Positions 11,190 through 23,100 of a stretch of DNA of 64,000 bases are shown here, piece after piece. The stretch covers positions 5,979,559 through 6,043,558 of the forward strand of contig CM039122.1 in NCBI GenBank assembly GCA_022036555.1. The letters run 5' to 3'. The notes under the pieces are model-generated. The model saw only the letters and a list, made by a program, of their open reading frames with translations. It was not told the DNA's origin and searched no databases. Position numbers and translations under genes: made by a program. The DNA comes from Microstegium vimineum. Taxonomy: Eukaryota > Streptophyta > Magnoliopsida > Poales > Poaceae. How positions within the stretch are numbered: position 1 is the stretch's first letter; the number at the start of each line of letters is the position of its first letter.

Positions 11190-11749
11190 AAAATAGAAGA
11201 GTTTTAAAGCAGAGTCAATTTAGTAGTTGTAGCAGGCTGACAAGTCTTCGAGGACTGATCACTTCTGAAGAGCTCAAGTTCATCTCGTAGCTTAGTTATG
11301 CAGGTTAGATTTAGTTGTTTTATGAGGAAAAACAAAGCACTTAACTGGCATTCACTTCTGACTTCTGATTATACAATTTTGTAGAAAATAAAGCTATTTG
11401 TTTCAATGTAATGTACAATCTGTGCACGAGTGGATCCAAAGTTGTCACTTGTACACGCATGCCTACTTTGTATATATTCTACACCAACGATCACGAATAA
11501 AATTTCTCTGTGGTACAAGATACATTTGGACCATAATCTGAATTGTTTGGTGTTGCCTGTGTAACACTTAACTCCGAAAGCATATCAGCGACCTAAAGTG
11601 GATCTGTTCCATGACAAGTAGCTGCTATCTCCCATTTTCCTGCGGGTGGCCAGATGAAAATCATATTAGTACTTCATCGCAGCAAGGAGTGATGTAACCA
11701 GATATGTATTATAGCATGTTCATCTGGGTGCAATTGCAATCTGTGAGAA
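11190..11749. other. Convergent 3' regions of methyltransferase and ALIS genes
   Basis: The two genes converge here, with 560 bp between their stop codons. An AATAAA at 11387-11392 is a plausible poly(A) signal for the plus-strand gene. I see no other feature. Confidence 0.5.
11387..11392 (+). terminator. Putative poly(A) signal of the methyltransferase gene
   Basis: A canonical AATAAA lies about 200 nt after the stop codon. Plant poly(A) signals are loose, so this is only a likely site. Confidence 0.35.
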
Positions 11750-13963
11750 CTAGAAAATCACTAACCTTGGTTTTATCAAGTATAGCAAGGTGAATGCAAA
11801 TGCCAAGAAGAAACAGAGTCCACCAACAGTGAGATATGCAAGGCCCAGAAATTCATTCTTTCCACCTATCCAGGTTGCGGTAGAAAGCACCAACTTCTTC
11901 TTGCCACTAAAGCTATAAGTATTGTAGTTGTTCTCCAATTGAACTGTAATTGTATCATTTTCCTTGAGATCGACATATATCCTACCATACAGCTTTCTGA
12001 ATGTTGGAAGTGCTGCAGTTCGCATCCAAACAATAAGGTCCTCTTGTTCACTCAACTGCTCAGAAGAAAACCGAGTTAGGACTTCGGAGGCAAAAGGTAT
12101 CCTAAATGATAAAAAAGGACTTATCTTAATCAATCTAAGAGAAAATGCATTGGGAGTCATTTGATCTTTAAACTTGATAACTACCGTATGCTAGAAGCAT
12201 CATTTCCCAATGATCTTTAAACTTGATAACTACCGTATGCAAAAATAAAAAAAAAAGTTTGATACAAAGCAAGATCCATGAACATACCGGGATTTTTGGA
12301 TCAAGTATTTTTCCACCTTGAAGAGGTCCTTTCTGAAAGTTCGTTGGGAAGACATCACTCCCAAATTTGTGGTCTCTGTCACTCTTCCAAGAGATGTCTT
12401 TCTTGTCCACTCTCAAGGTTTCATTGTTGCGGATGAGGTTATATGTATCATTGAACAGGCTCCATGCAATAAGACCACAAGGCACAATTGGCTTTCCATC
12501 TAACGTTTTAGCCTCAGGATCACAATTGGTAATTTCACTCGCCTTACTTTTTTCTCTTAGCTGTAAATCACTACGGCTCTTGACATACCTGAATGTGATG
12601 AATGTTTCAGTTAAGTAGGGAAAAATACGTCTTAAGAGCAAGAAGACTTCTCACTGACAAAGTTTAAGACAATGAGAGAGAGAGAGAGCATTGGCTAAGA
12701 TTACATACCTCCTATGATTCTGGTAAAAGTTATCCAGCTGATAATACACGAAAATCGGTTGTTTCATATTCTTTGTAATCTGAAGACAATGTAATCAAAT
12801 ATTTCAGCCAATTATTCATTTGATCTTATGCCAAGATGCATACTTGTAAAATAACTGACGGTAAGCTATCGTTAGTCAACGTTGTTTCTATTATAGTTTT
12901 TCCATTTCCAAAAGTTCAGGTTAAAAGAATACATGCAGATAATTCCATTACCGTCAGATTCCTTGTGCAGGTTTTTGGTATACTCTCATTCCGGATGTAA
13001 GCAAGCTTGTCCGTCACACCATCAGGGACACATGAGTCATCATACCGATCAACAATCTCGACAACCTGCAGCAGGGAAAACAACCAACATAAACAAAATG
13101 ACAGGAGCTTATATTTCAAACCAAGCAGATAGGAGACTGGGCATACTTGTTGTGAAGCTCGCAGCGAAGCAATACCAATTGGGACAAAAATCACACCAAC
13201 AAGAACAAATACTGAAATAACCTGTGTAACATGAGAAGTTAAGCACACCCATATGGGGTTTGATGTAGGAAAGCTGATGACACCAAGGGAAAATCTGTAC
13301 TATTGAGCTCACCCATTTGGGAGTAAGAATCGGCTTGCAAGCTGGAAGCTCCTGCTGCGTAAACTTGGAATCTGTTTGCATAGAAGAACAGCGTTAGAAA
13401 TCACTTCATTCCAGCAAAGCTAGTGTGTTTTCTAAGGAAAACCAGCAAAGCTAATATGAATCTGATCTTTTGGAAAATGATAGGCATAATCACCAGTTAA
13501 ACAAATTTTAGTAATTTGTTGATCTCTTGAAACTCGAGTTCTGGTTCTAACACTACTCAGCATCCATAGGAGTATCATGTATTAACAAAGCAAAAAAAAA
13601 AAAATGTCCTCAAAGTTTGTCTACAAATATATCCTAGAGAGATAAAATATAGTACAAACAGAACATCAGATTTCACTACTTATTTGAAATCAAACCTCAG
13701 TAGGTTATAAAAACTTATATTCAAGCGCAAAACTAACAAACAGCCAGCCTAAAAATACCCAAAAGAAAAAGGTTCTAAACCGCAAGGAAAACAGGAATGA
13801 AAGTGGAGATAATATCCTCGATTGAAGCCTAAAAATAGAGACAACATCAGCAAGATAATATTCAGAAAGAAGATCTCACACTTGGGCTTCCGGGAGTTCC
13901 TCCTAGGCTGCGCGCCACCATCCCGGATCCGCCGGAGCTCGACCCGGCAGCGTTGCTATCCAT
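11750..13963 (-). CDS. ALA-interacting subunit (CDC50/LEM3 family), with an apparent frameshift in exon 1
   Basis: Beta subunit of P4-ATPase phospholipid flippases; the family is needed for ER exit and activity of the ALA pumps. Exons on the minus strand: 13963-13880, 13371-13313, 13221-13147, 13065-12952, 12779-12709, 12588-12288, 12055-11750. Visible family blocks are KFTQQELPACKPILTP, the first membrane helix (VISVFVLVGVIFVPIG), NMKQPIFVYYQLDNFYQNH, CGLIAWSLFNDTY, LSEQEDLIVWMRTAALPTF, and a C-terminal helix (FLGLAYLTVGGLCFFL). The extracytoplasmic loop between the helices carries Cys residues and N-glycosylation sequons. In exon 1 the ATG at 13963 opens MDSNAAGSSSGGSG, but the conserved PRRNSRKPK just before the splice is read in another frame. 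The frame changes near 13919-13922, and the exon sum of 1010 nt is one base short of a multiple of three. No in-frame upstream ATG exists because TAG follows at once. Error or mutation cannot be told apart here. Confidence 0.92.
12162..12240. repeat. Identical 30-bp direct repeat in an ALIS intron
   Basis: TGATCTTTAAACTTGATAAC and the next 10 bases occur at 12162-12191 and again, unchanged, at 12211-12240, a 49-bp period. The pair lies in the intron between exons 6 and 7. Confidence 0.9.
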
Positions 13964-15510
13964 CCCACCAGCCGCCAAGAAAAAGATCGCCTCTACCTAC
14001 CTGCCGCCCAAACGGACCTCGCCAAAATCGCCGGCCGCCGGCAGCAATAGTCCAAGGAAAGCACAACAGAAAGAACGGCCTCCCTGACTCCTCTGCCTCG
14101 AGATTTGGTGGCCGGCGGAACGAAGGCGAGGCGGGGAAAGAAGTAGAACCAGAATGACACGGAGAAAAGCTGGGACCTTGCTGGTGTTGTTGTTGTTCCC
14201 CTTCTGCGAAGGTTACAAGGAAGGAGGAGGTGGAGGGGGGCGGTTTGACTAAAGATGAGGAGGTGGCCGTGGTGGTGGTCGTGGTCGTGCCCCCCGCGTT
14301 GAGCTTCAGCCGGCGGAGATGACCAACTGACCAAGGCCAGCAGGAGTTGAATTAGTCAATGGAATTCTGCTGCGTTGTTTTTTCTTCCTGTAGTACAAAT
14401 TTTCTAAGGAGAAACCGCGTCTATCTAGAATAAAATAAAATCAATCTCTAGAAAAATAGAGAGAATAGAATAGAATGAATAGAAGTTGGAAAGGTTGGGT
14501 TGGATGGAGTAGTTGGGCGATTAGCTGTCCTCACAAATTTGGTGTATGCGCTCTCCTGACTGCAATTTGTGTGAGACTAGCTGGATAGCATAGGTGAATT
14601 CGAAACTCATGATTGTGAAGCAGTATGACGAGTTTAGGGGATGCAATGCAAATGTGTGATAGATGCAGAGAAGATGTCGAGAAGAGCGAGAGAAAAATGA
14701 ATAAAGATGGTAGCAGTGAGGGTTGCACCAGTGTGTACGGTGTCCAAGAGATGTCACAAGGTGAAAAAAAAAATACTTGTGGAATGTTGACGTGAAAGCG
14801 AACAAGATAGTTGGAGTTAGAGTTGTGAATTTTTATTTTACAACGAAACAATCTGAATACACAAACCGGCTTTTTCAACATGGTAGCAAATTATTGCCTT
14901 AATCTTTTTATGAGATTGTACTTTTTTCCATCTAGAATGTGTTTGTACCTTTCCATATCAAAGACTCAAATTTTTCTCCCGTGTCCTCGGAAATCACATG
15001 TAATAAGTATCATAATTTGCACACGTCTTCTTGTAGCCGTATTGTTATACTTTTCATACGACCCTGGAATGTTCTTCTCAATTAAATTTCCAAGAGCAAA
15101 GCCACCACTTATTGTCGTCTGTTACATTGACTTCCACCAAAAGATAAAATGTGTTAGTTTATTTAGAACTATAAGAAATAAATAAATATATATACATAGA
15201 AAAAGAAACGAAAACTATCATTTAATTATTTTAGAGTTTAAAAGTGAAAAATAAAAATAAAAAAATAGAAAAGATAATAAATGAACGTGACGACCTTAAT
15301 GATCTTTTAATTTATCGAGCACATCTTTTCTCATATGGAATTCCATAAACAACTTGCAACCTGAACCTACATAGCAGCTTGTATGAAATCATTTGAAATA
15401 ATGACACCAATAATGATATCTAGCAAAATATCATTATTAGTGTCATTCGAAATGTTGCAAAAACATCTTACAAGGGATAAATCAGGTTAAAGGGGATTTT
15501 CCTAAAGAAA
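13964..15510. other. ALIS 5' region and AT-rich intergenic DNA
   Basis: About 13964-14340 is GC-rich and probably holds the 5' UTR and promoter of the minus-strand ALIS gene; a possible leader exon ends CAGCAAG|GTCCCAG on the minus strand near 14175. From 14340 to 15510 the sequence is AT-rich and shows no gene. A short hairpin is listed separately at 15388-15458. Confidence 0.45.
15388..15458. repeat. Short foldback, about 30-bp stem
   Basis: The left arm (about 15388-15418, containing AATGACACCAATAATGATA) pairs with the right arm (about 15430-15458, containing TATCATTATTAGTGTCATT) with few mismatches around a loop of roughly 10 nt. It may be the core of an old MITE or a hairpin RNA; no larger element is clear. 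Confidence 0.6.
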
Positions 15511-15749
15511 TACTCACTCGTCCATAAAAAAAATTTCATTCTCATTTTCCGAGAAATAACTTTGACTAATTTTATAAAAAAATATTAATATTTATAATAT
15601 ATAATTAATATCATTAGATATGTCATTGAATCATTTTTATAATAAATTTATTTGGAGATGCAAATGTTGCTAATATTTTCTACAAATGTAGTCAAACTTA
15701 TAGTATGGAAACAAAAAAACCAATAGTTATTTAGGGATGGATGGAGTAT
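15511..15749. mobile_element. Stowaway-like MITE (Tc1/mariner type)
   Basis: It starts TACTCACTCGTCCATAAA and ends GGATGGATGGAGTA, imperfect inverted termini inside a TA dinucleotide. The interior has the familiar AGTTTGACTA/AGTCAAACT arms and an AT-rich centre. It is about 240 bp long and non-coding. Confidence 0.75.
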
Positions 15750-16063
15750 AGCACAATGGAAATTGACAAAATAAATACTGGATTGTCTCTCATCATTATT
15801 GGAGAAACATCTTTCTTAATCCCCCTAGTCCTTTCAATCAAGTTATCTTTAGAGAGAACCAATCATTTGTATAAAAACCATAGGAACATATTCACTTTCA
15901 ATGACCACTTTTAATATCGAGTGATCTGATGTAAATCATTGTCAAGAAATTCTTATACTTAGTTTGCAAAGACCAAATACCATTCCTAGTTAAAATCCAT
16001 TTGAAATGATGCAAAAAATGCTCAACCGGCAAACTATAGGATTGTGCACGAGTAAAAAATAAA

Positions 16064-16695
16064 GGAAAAAGTCTATATTTCCTCCATGAACTATAGTTCG
16101 CGTCTGTTTTTCCTCCCTGAACTGTAAAACTAGAAATCTTTCCTCCTTCAACTCTGAAAACCGTTCGTTTTACCTCCTTAAGTTGTTTTGGACAGTGGTT
16201 TTGTCTTTTTTCTTTTTTTATTTATTTCAAATGAATCTTTGGAAAATCATAGTAAACCACAAAAAAATCATAAAATAAAAAATCCAATTTTGTTAGACTT
16301 CACATGAGTATATCTATATAGTGAATATATAATATGGTATGTTTTAGTACAAATTTTTTTCTTGTATCTTTAAATCTATACTTTTTTAGTAATTAATTAG
16401 AAAAATTTGTACTAAAGTATATCATATTATATGTTTACTATATAGATCTACTCATGTGGAGTCCAAAAAAATTGGATTTTCTATTTTATGATTTTTCTGT
16501 GATTTACTATGATTTTTTAAAGATTTAGTCAAAATAAATAAAAAAGAAAAAAAGACAAAACCACTGTCCAAAACCACTCAGGGAGGTAAAACGAACCGTT
16601 TTTAGAGTTGGAGGAGGAAAGATTTCTGGTTTTATGGTTCAGGAAGAAAAAACGAACACGAACTATAGTTCAGGGAGGAAATATGTACTTTTTCC
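16064..16695. mobile_element. 632-bp Mutator-like foldback MITE with 9-bp target duplication
   Basis: The left end GGAAAAAGTCTATATTTCCT is mirrored by the right end AGGAAATATGTACTTTTTCC, and the inverted repeat continues inward for roughly 300 bp per arm. Both arms carry GTTTTGTCTTTTTTC-type and CTATATAG-type blocks. The flanks are a perfect 9-bp duplication AAAAATAAA (16055-16063 and 16696-16704), the size typical of Mutator-like elements. There is no coding capacity. Transcription through it would make a long hairpin RNA. Confidence 0.85.
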
Positions 16696-16726
16696 AAAAA
16701 TAAAACAGTACTAAAAAAAGTCCACG

Positions 16727-16798
16727 GGCAAACTTTGCAGCCCAACCGTCCAATGGTCCATTGGCAAACTTTGCAGCCCAACCGTCCAATGGTTCATG
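16727..16798. repeat. 36-bp tandem duplication
   Basis: GGCAAACTTTGCAGCCCAAC and the following bases to CAAT GGT repeat at 16727-16762 and 16763-16798 with one or two differences. It lies between the foldback MITE and the dehydrogenase promoter. Confidence 0.85.
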
Positions 16799-17153
16799 GG
16801 CTCGACATCGCTCATTGCCTCATCCCGAACTTGATCCTAGAGGCCTTCGGCCCGATTTCTGTTCCGAGAGTCGCAAAACATAGCGGGCCTGAATCCGTTC
16901 TCTTTCCTTCCTAGTGATGTGACGTGGTTTCATTGAAATTGAAAACTCCAAATCTGCGCAGCGCAACAGCCTGCGCCATAAACAAAAGGGCAAAGGCAAA
17001 GCGCTCCATCATTCTAGCAAGCCAGCGCACCGGAAAAAGTAAAAAAGTCACTCGTGAGTCGGAGGAGGTGGGGCCCGTCGTCCGGCGTCCGCCATCGCCG
17101 CTCGTCGTTTTCCTCGCTCGCACACCCGTGACCCGTCCCGATTCCAGTGTCAA

Positions 17154-20100
17154 ATGGCGATGTCGATGATGACTATGCGACGCGCGGTGGTGCTCGGTGC
17201 CCGCCACATCCCCGCCGCCGCAGCCGCTTCCTCCCGCGTCGTCCCCGTCCGCCACGTACGCTCCCCCTCTCACCTTTTATCAACCCATCTTCCTCTTCGC
17301 CGCTTCACACACCACACCACACCACACCCCTCACCCTCCCGTCGCCGCGTCACTGTGCGGTGCCTCGTTCGCTTGTTGGTTTGATATATTTTGGGTGTGC
17401 AGATGAGCGCGGGCGCGGGCGCCGCGATGGAGAAGATCCGCGCCGCCGGGCTGCTCAGGACGCAGGGCCTCATCGCTGGGAAGTGGGTGGACGCCTACGA
17501 CGGAAAGACCATCGAGGTGTGCGTCACTTTCCCGGATTAATCCCGCTTCGCAGGCATGTGCTCTTCCCGTTTCGTTGGAAATCACCTGGAATGTGGTGGG
17601 TTTGGTTGGCTCCTCTCATGTGGGCTGTGGCGGCTTGACGGTTTGACTCTGCTACGATTTTGGATCGGTGCTGAGATAGTTAATTCGAGTGCAATTAGTG
17701 TTTATGTCGTTTTGCGCGCTGTCTATTGTAATATCGTGTTTAGCAGTTTGGGAGCTGGGTTTTGGGTGTAGTGTCGAGTTCATTTTCATGAATTCATGAC
17801 TTTTGTGACCCTAGGTTGTCAAGGTAATGTTCACATTGCGTCAATGTTGTGTTGCTGTTACTTGTGATAGCTTAAACATCTTTTATTTTCCGTAGGTGCA
17901 AAATCCAGCAACTGGGGAGGTCCTTGCAAATGTGCCCTGTATGGGCAGCAGAGAAACATCTGATGCTATTGCTTCTGCTCACAGTACATTCTACTGTAAG
18001 TCAAATGTTTCAGTGCATTCGATTTTCATGCCTTAATATCTGGATTATGTTATGTTCCAGAACAGAACTGCTGCTGTCAATTCTAACAGGACAGTTACTT
18101 AAACACTGTAAATTAATATGTGGCTATTTCTGAAGATAGTGCCCAGACTTTGTGCTGAATGGCGTGAATAGCATTAACCTCTGTTTTATTTCAGTTCTTG
18201 TTTCTACTATAACTCAGATAATTCTGCTCTTGTAAGAAAACAAAGTGTTCCTCGCGTCATATGTGGCCTGTCCGCTCTTAACAATGTCTATATCTTGTTT
18301 ATATCTCAGAAATTCTTAGATGTTCTGTTACTTTAAAATACCTTAACTAATGTCAGTTTCATACCTAGAACTGGGATATAAGCAAACTGCAACTGAATAT
18401 CTATTGTAATGTCTTCTTTTGATTCAAACGCTTGTTTTATTTGGAAAAACCACTAGAAACTGGAAAGTGGGGACAGGGATTTTTTTTTAGATAATGGATA
18501 AATCAATATCCGGCCTCTACATCCGGGGATGTACACAGCCAATTCTTACAGTTTGTGCTAAAAAGGGAGAAAGCCATAGTCTTATAGATTGACCAGGACG
18601 CTAGATCAAACAATATATCCCGATTTTAAGATGCAGCTTAAACCAGTAGGAAAACTAAAAAGTTCATAACTCCATACCACTTAAAATCTAGGCACAGTAA
18701 GTTTAAAGCTGGGGAAGTTTCTCTGTTCGTATCTGGATCACTTTTGGTTAGTTTTTATGTACCTTTTAGGACTCATAACCACATTTTCCCATGAAAGAAT
18801 GGGTCTGCATGAAGTCAGTTCTTTGCAATTGCCATTTCCCTTTATGGATACTCTTATACCAAAGCAAGAGTAAATCATATGTAAAATTCAGTTCTTCGCA
18901 ATTTCTATTTCCCTCTATGGATATTCTTATACCAAAGCATATGTATATTTTTGGTTTTTTTTATTGTAGTTGCTTCTTATTTGTACTTTCCTGTTTGTAT
19001 GTTCTAATCCTTTCCTTGTCGTAGCTTGGAGTAAACTCACTGCAAGTGAGAGGAGCAAGGCACTAAGAAAATGGTAGTTTCTATGGAAACGAGTGCTGTG
19101 TAAAATTCTTTTTTAAGGATTGAGTAAATTGCACTGTGGGTAACAAAATTCGTGCCGTGGGTGCAATCTATTTACAGAAGTTCAAAATGACACAAATTTA
19201 TCACTGATATCATTTGAGTGCAATTTTAGGGTCATTAGATTCCATCTGGGACATTCTAATCCATGTAACATTGACAGGGATAAAAGCATGGGCAATAGAT
19301 GGTCTAGGGTTCATTTACCCAACTGTGGCCTGCACATTTTGTGGAAAAGGGCAAAGGAAATGTGCACCAATTATTTTTTCTCGAATACGCAGGAGGACTG
19401 CGTATCATTGTATTAATAGAGGAGAAAAGGAGCCGTACATAGACTCGGACACACGCACACACACACACACACACACAGGACACTACAACCCCACAAAGAG
19501 AAAAGAAAAGGCAAGGACTAGAGAAGTCCTGACCAGAACCCTTGAAACCGCCCCCTAACCGACACCACGAGCAGGGTTCAGGGACAGCCCCTTGGCCCCA
19601 GACAAAGACCAGATCAGAGCTTCCTCCCGAGCAAGAGTAAGAGCGGTAGACAGATTTGGGGTGGCTCCATTGAAGACACAGTCATTTTGATGCTTCCAGA
19701 TGGTCCAGGCGCCTAAGATGATAAGAGAATTCAAGCCTTTTCGCACATCTCCGCTGGTTGCTGAATCCGCCTTGTCCCACCAGACATCAAAGGAGGAGTC
19801 GGTAGACTGTGGGGCAAGAGCTACCAGCCCAACACCGTGCAAGAAAGCAAACCAAAATTGTCTTGCGAACACACATCCAATAAGCAGATGTTGGATGCTC
19901 TCATCCATCTGATCACAAAGCAGACATTGATCAGGATGGGGAGGCCACACCGAGCCAACCTATCCGCAGTCCAGCAACAATTGTGAGCAACCAGCCACAT
20001 AAAAAACCGACATTTTGGGGGCGCCCAAGACTTCCAAATGCGCTCATAGGGACCTAAACTATAGATCTCGGTGTTGGATTTTTGCTTGTCTGATGGTACT

Positions 20101-23100
20101 AATCTAGAATGGCTAGATGAGGACAAGTAAGTCTGTTAGTGGGGATGCAAATGCATGCTCATGTCTAGGAAGGGATGCATGGCTTGGCCCAGTAGGGTGG
20201 CACCTCAGCATATGTTGGCTGACGGCAATGAAGTGGCGCAGCAATACAGGCACGTGGATGATCAACAACCACCTCACACACGCTCTAGTATCGAAAAGAG
20301 GCAAAACAAAAGCAGATGTCATGCATCATGGATACTGCAGTTCTTGGGCTTAGTATTTTTTTCTGCAAAAATTGCAATCGAGTTAGCTGTGCATGTGTTT
20401 CCACACCATGTTGGTGTTCAGATATGTATGTGGCCTTACTTGCCACAGGTTGTGCGATTGTAATCCAATTGCACGTTTAAAATAAGATTATTGACTAGAT
20501 TTCCCAATTGTCAAATTCTATGACTAGATTGCACCCACCACATGAGTTTTGGCACCTATAATGTGTTTTACTCTTTATTATTTATAGCATTCATTTCTGT
20601 ATTATTGCTTAAATATTCCTTCTCACTAAGTATATTCATCAAGGTACGATCTAATTATTTCACACAAGGAAGAGCTTGCACTTCTCATGACACTGGAGCA
20701 GGGGAAACCTATGAAAGAAGCCCTTGGTGAGGTACTTGATTTATATCATCCACTGATGTTAGTTGATGGTTGTGATTTTGAGGTTCTTTTGGGGCCTGAT
20801 TGGTTGGTACTCTTCTGTTCAGGTCAATTATGGTGCAAGTTTCATTGAATATTTTGCAGAGGAAGCAAAGCGTATATATGGTGATATCATTCCACCAACT
20901 TTATCTGATCGCAGATTGTTGGTTCTGAAGCAGGCAATATGCTGATACCTTTTTCTTTGTTACTTTGTTGCTGATAACTCTCACTCTTCTGCTGTTCATT
21001 TTGTTAGCTTGATGTATATTTTGTTTACGATACTTCATCATCAGTTTATATTGAATCCTGCTATAATGCACAGTTTAACTTGTGTACTGTACTAGTTTGG
21101 CTAGCTGATACATAGGTTTGAATGATATTGTCATAATCAGCTCAAGAATAAAATGTAGTATTAAAAAATTAATATCATTTATTGAATGGCAGTACTCCTG
21201 CCAGTTTTCTTTTTATCTTTTTTTATTTATAAAAAATTTAAAAAGATTTTCCACCTAGCCAAATACTCGGTCTAGAGTTGGTATGTCATATTCTAGAAGA
21301 TAATATGTCCTTTTATGAATTTAGACACATGATCTCGTTCCAACTGGACTCAAAATGTTATTTGGCTAACTGTTTGCAACAGGGCAAAATAGTTTGACTT
21401 CAATACAATGTATTGGGAACTATGGGTATCGTTGAACAATACATGGTGTTAGGATTTGCCCTTCTTAGTTTAGCAAGTCCATATGTGGAACGAGTTAATT
21501 GCGAATGCATTTGCCACTTCCATTTTGTTGAGCAAAGTAATATAGTTTGATTATCGTAGACATCTTTAATGAACTGTGACTCCAATTTAGCAGTTCATTT
21601 TCTTGACCTTTTTTCCACAACGGTAAAACCGAATTTCATTGCTTGGAAGCAACGAAGTTACAATAGTCTGAAACAAAACAAACGTAAACAATCGCACCCC
21701 CAGCAGGCCAAACTGGAAAGAACACAGAGGGTTCATCCAGATGGCACGAAACAAACCACGAGACTGAAACGGGTTAAATGGCTACTGTACGTGTTAAAGC
21801 GCCACACCCAGTATCCATACCCAGCGCAACGATAGGATATATTACACGCCTGAGATGGCAACCAAACAGCAGCGCAGGCTATGCATCCTGATGCTAAAAG
21901 AGGAACTTATTTTCTTGACCTGGCGTGCTGATTTCTTTACATGTGCCATGTGGAGATTATACATCGTGTATCTCAATGTTTCTCTCTCTTTTGTTTGCAC
22001 TGCAGCCTGTTGGGGTTGTTGGAGCTATTACACCATGGAATTTTCCATTAGCAATGATAACCCGAAAGGTCTCTACTCTCTAGCAATGCAGTACACTTCT
22101 CCATTGGAAAGTTAACAAAAAAAAAGAAGAAAAGAAACGATAAGTCATAACTAAGGCAGTACATTTTTGCATATATGGTTTTGGGCAGGTTGGACCAGCT
22201 TTGGCCTGTGGCTGCACTGTTGTTGTCAAGCCATCAGAGTTCACACCTCTGACAGCATTAGCTGCAGCAGATCTTGCTCTTCAAGCTGGAATACCAGCGG
22301 TAATCATCTCGATTCTCTATTATTGCCATCTATTTTGTATTTTGAGTATTTATTTCGTCAAAAGTTACTAATTATGATGTACTCCCTCCATTCCAAATTA
22401 TAAGACATTATAACTTTTTTTAGATACATAGTTTTTGCTATGCACGTAGATATATACACTATGCCTAGATACGTTGTGAGAACGTATCTAGAAAAGCCAA
22501 AATATCTTGTAATTTGGAATGGAGGGAGTAGAAACCAAAGAAATTGGTGACCTTTCATGTAAAGTATGTAATTACGTACTGAATCTAAATGCTCTACCAT
22601 TGTTTTGAGTAGAAAATAATCACACCAAGTCACCAAACTTGATACAATTAATTATAGCTGCAATCCTGCAAATGTAGGGGGCAGAAATCATATGTTGCAA
22701 TGTTTTGATACTTGATACAAATCTTTTACTTGAAAGTGCAAAAGTGTTCTCCTCTATTAATTATCTGAATGATTTTGTTCTGTGGGTGTTTGTTTGTCAT
22801 CAATTTAACCTCTCTTGAACTTATTATATAATTCAGGGTGCACTAAATGTTGTGATGGGTAATGCTCCTGAGATAGGTGATGCATTGATGCATAGTACAC
22901 AGGTTCTATTTCCTCCCATCTTGTTTTCCATCTGCACTTCTCTTTGTCTTCATAATATGTCAAGTAGGAATACTTGTGGTTGACACTATAATATAACTTT
23001 TGATTAGGTCAGAAAGATTACATTCACTGGATCAACAGCTGTTGGCAAAAAACTGATGGCTGGATCTGCAAATACTGTGAAAAAGGTATAGTGAGGAATT

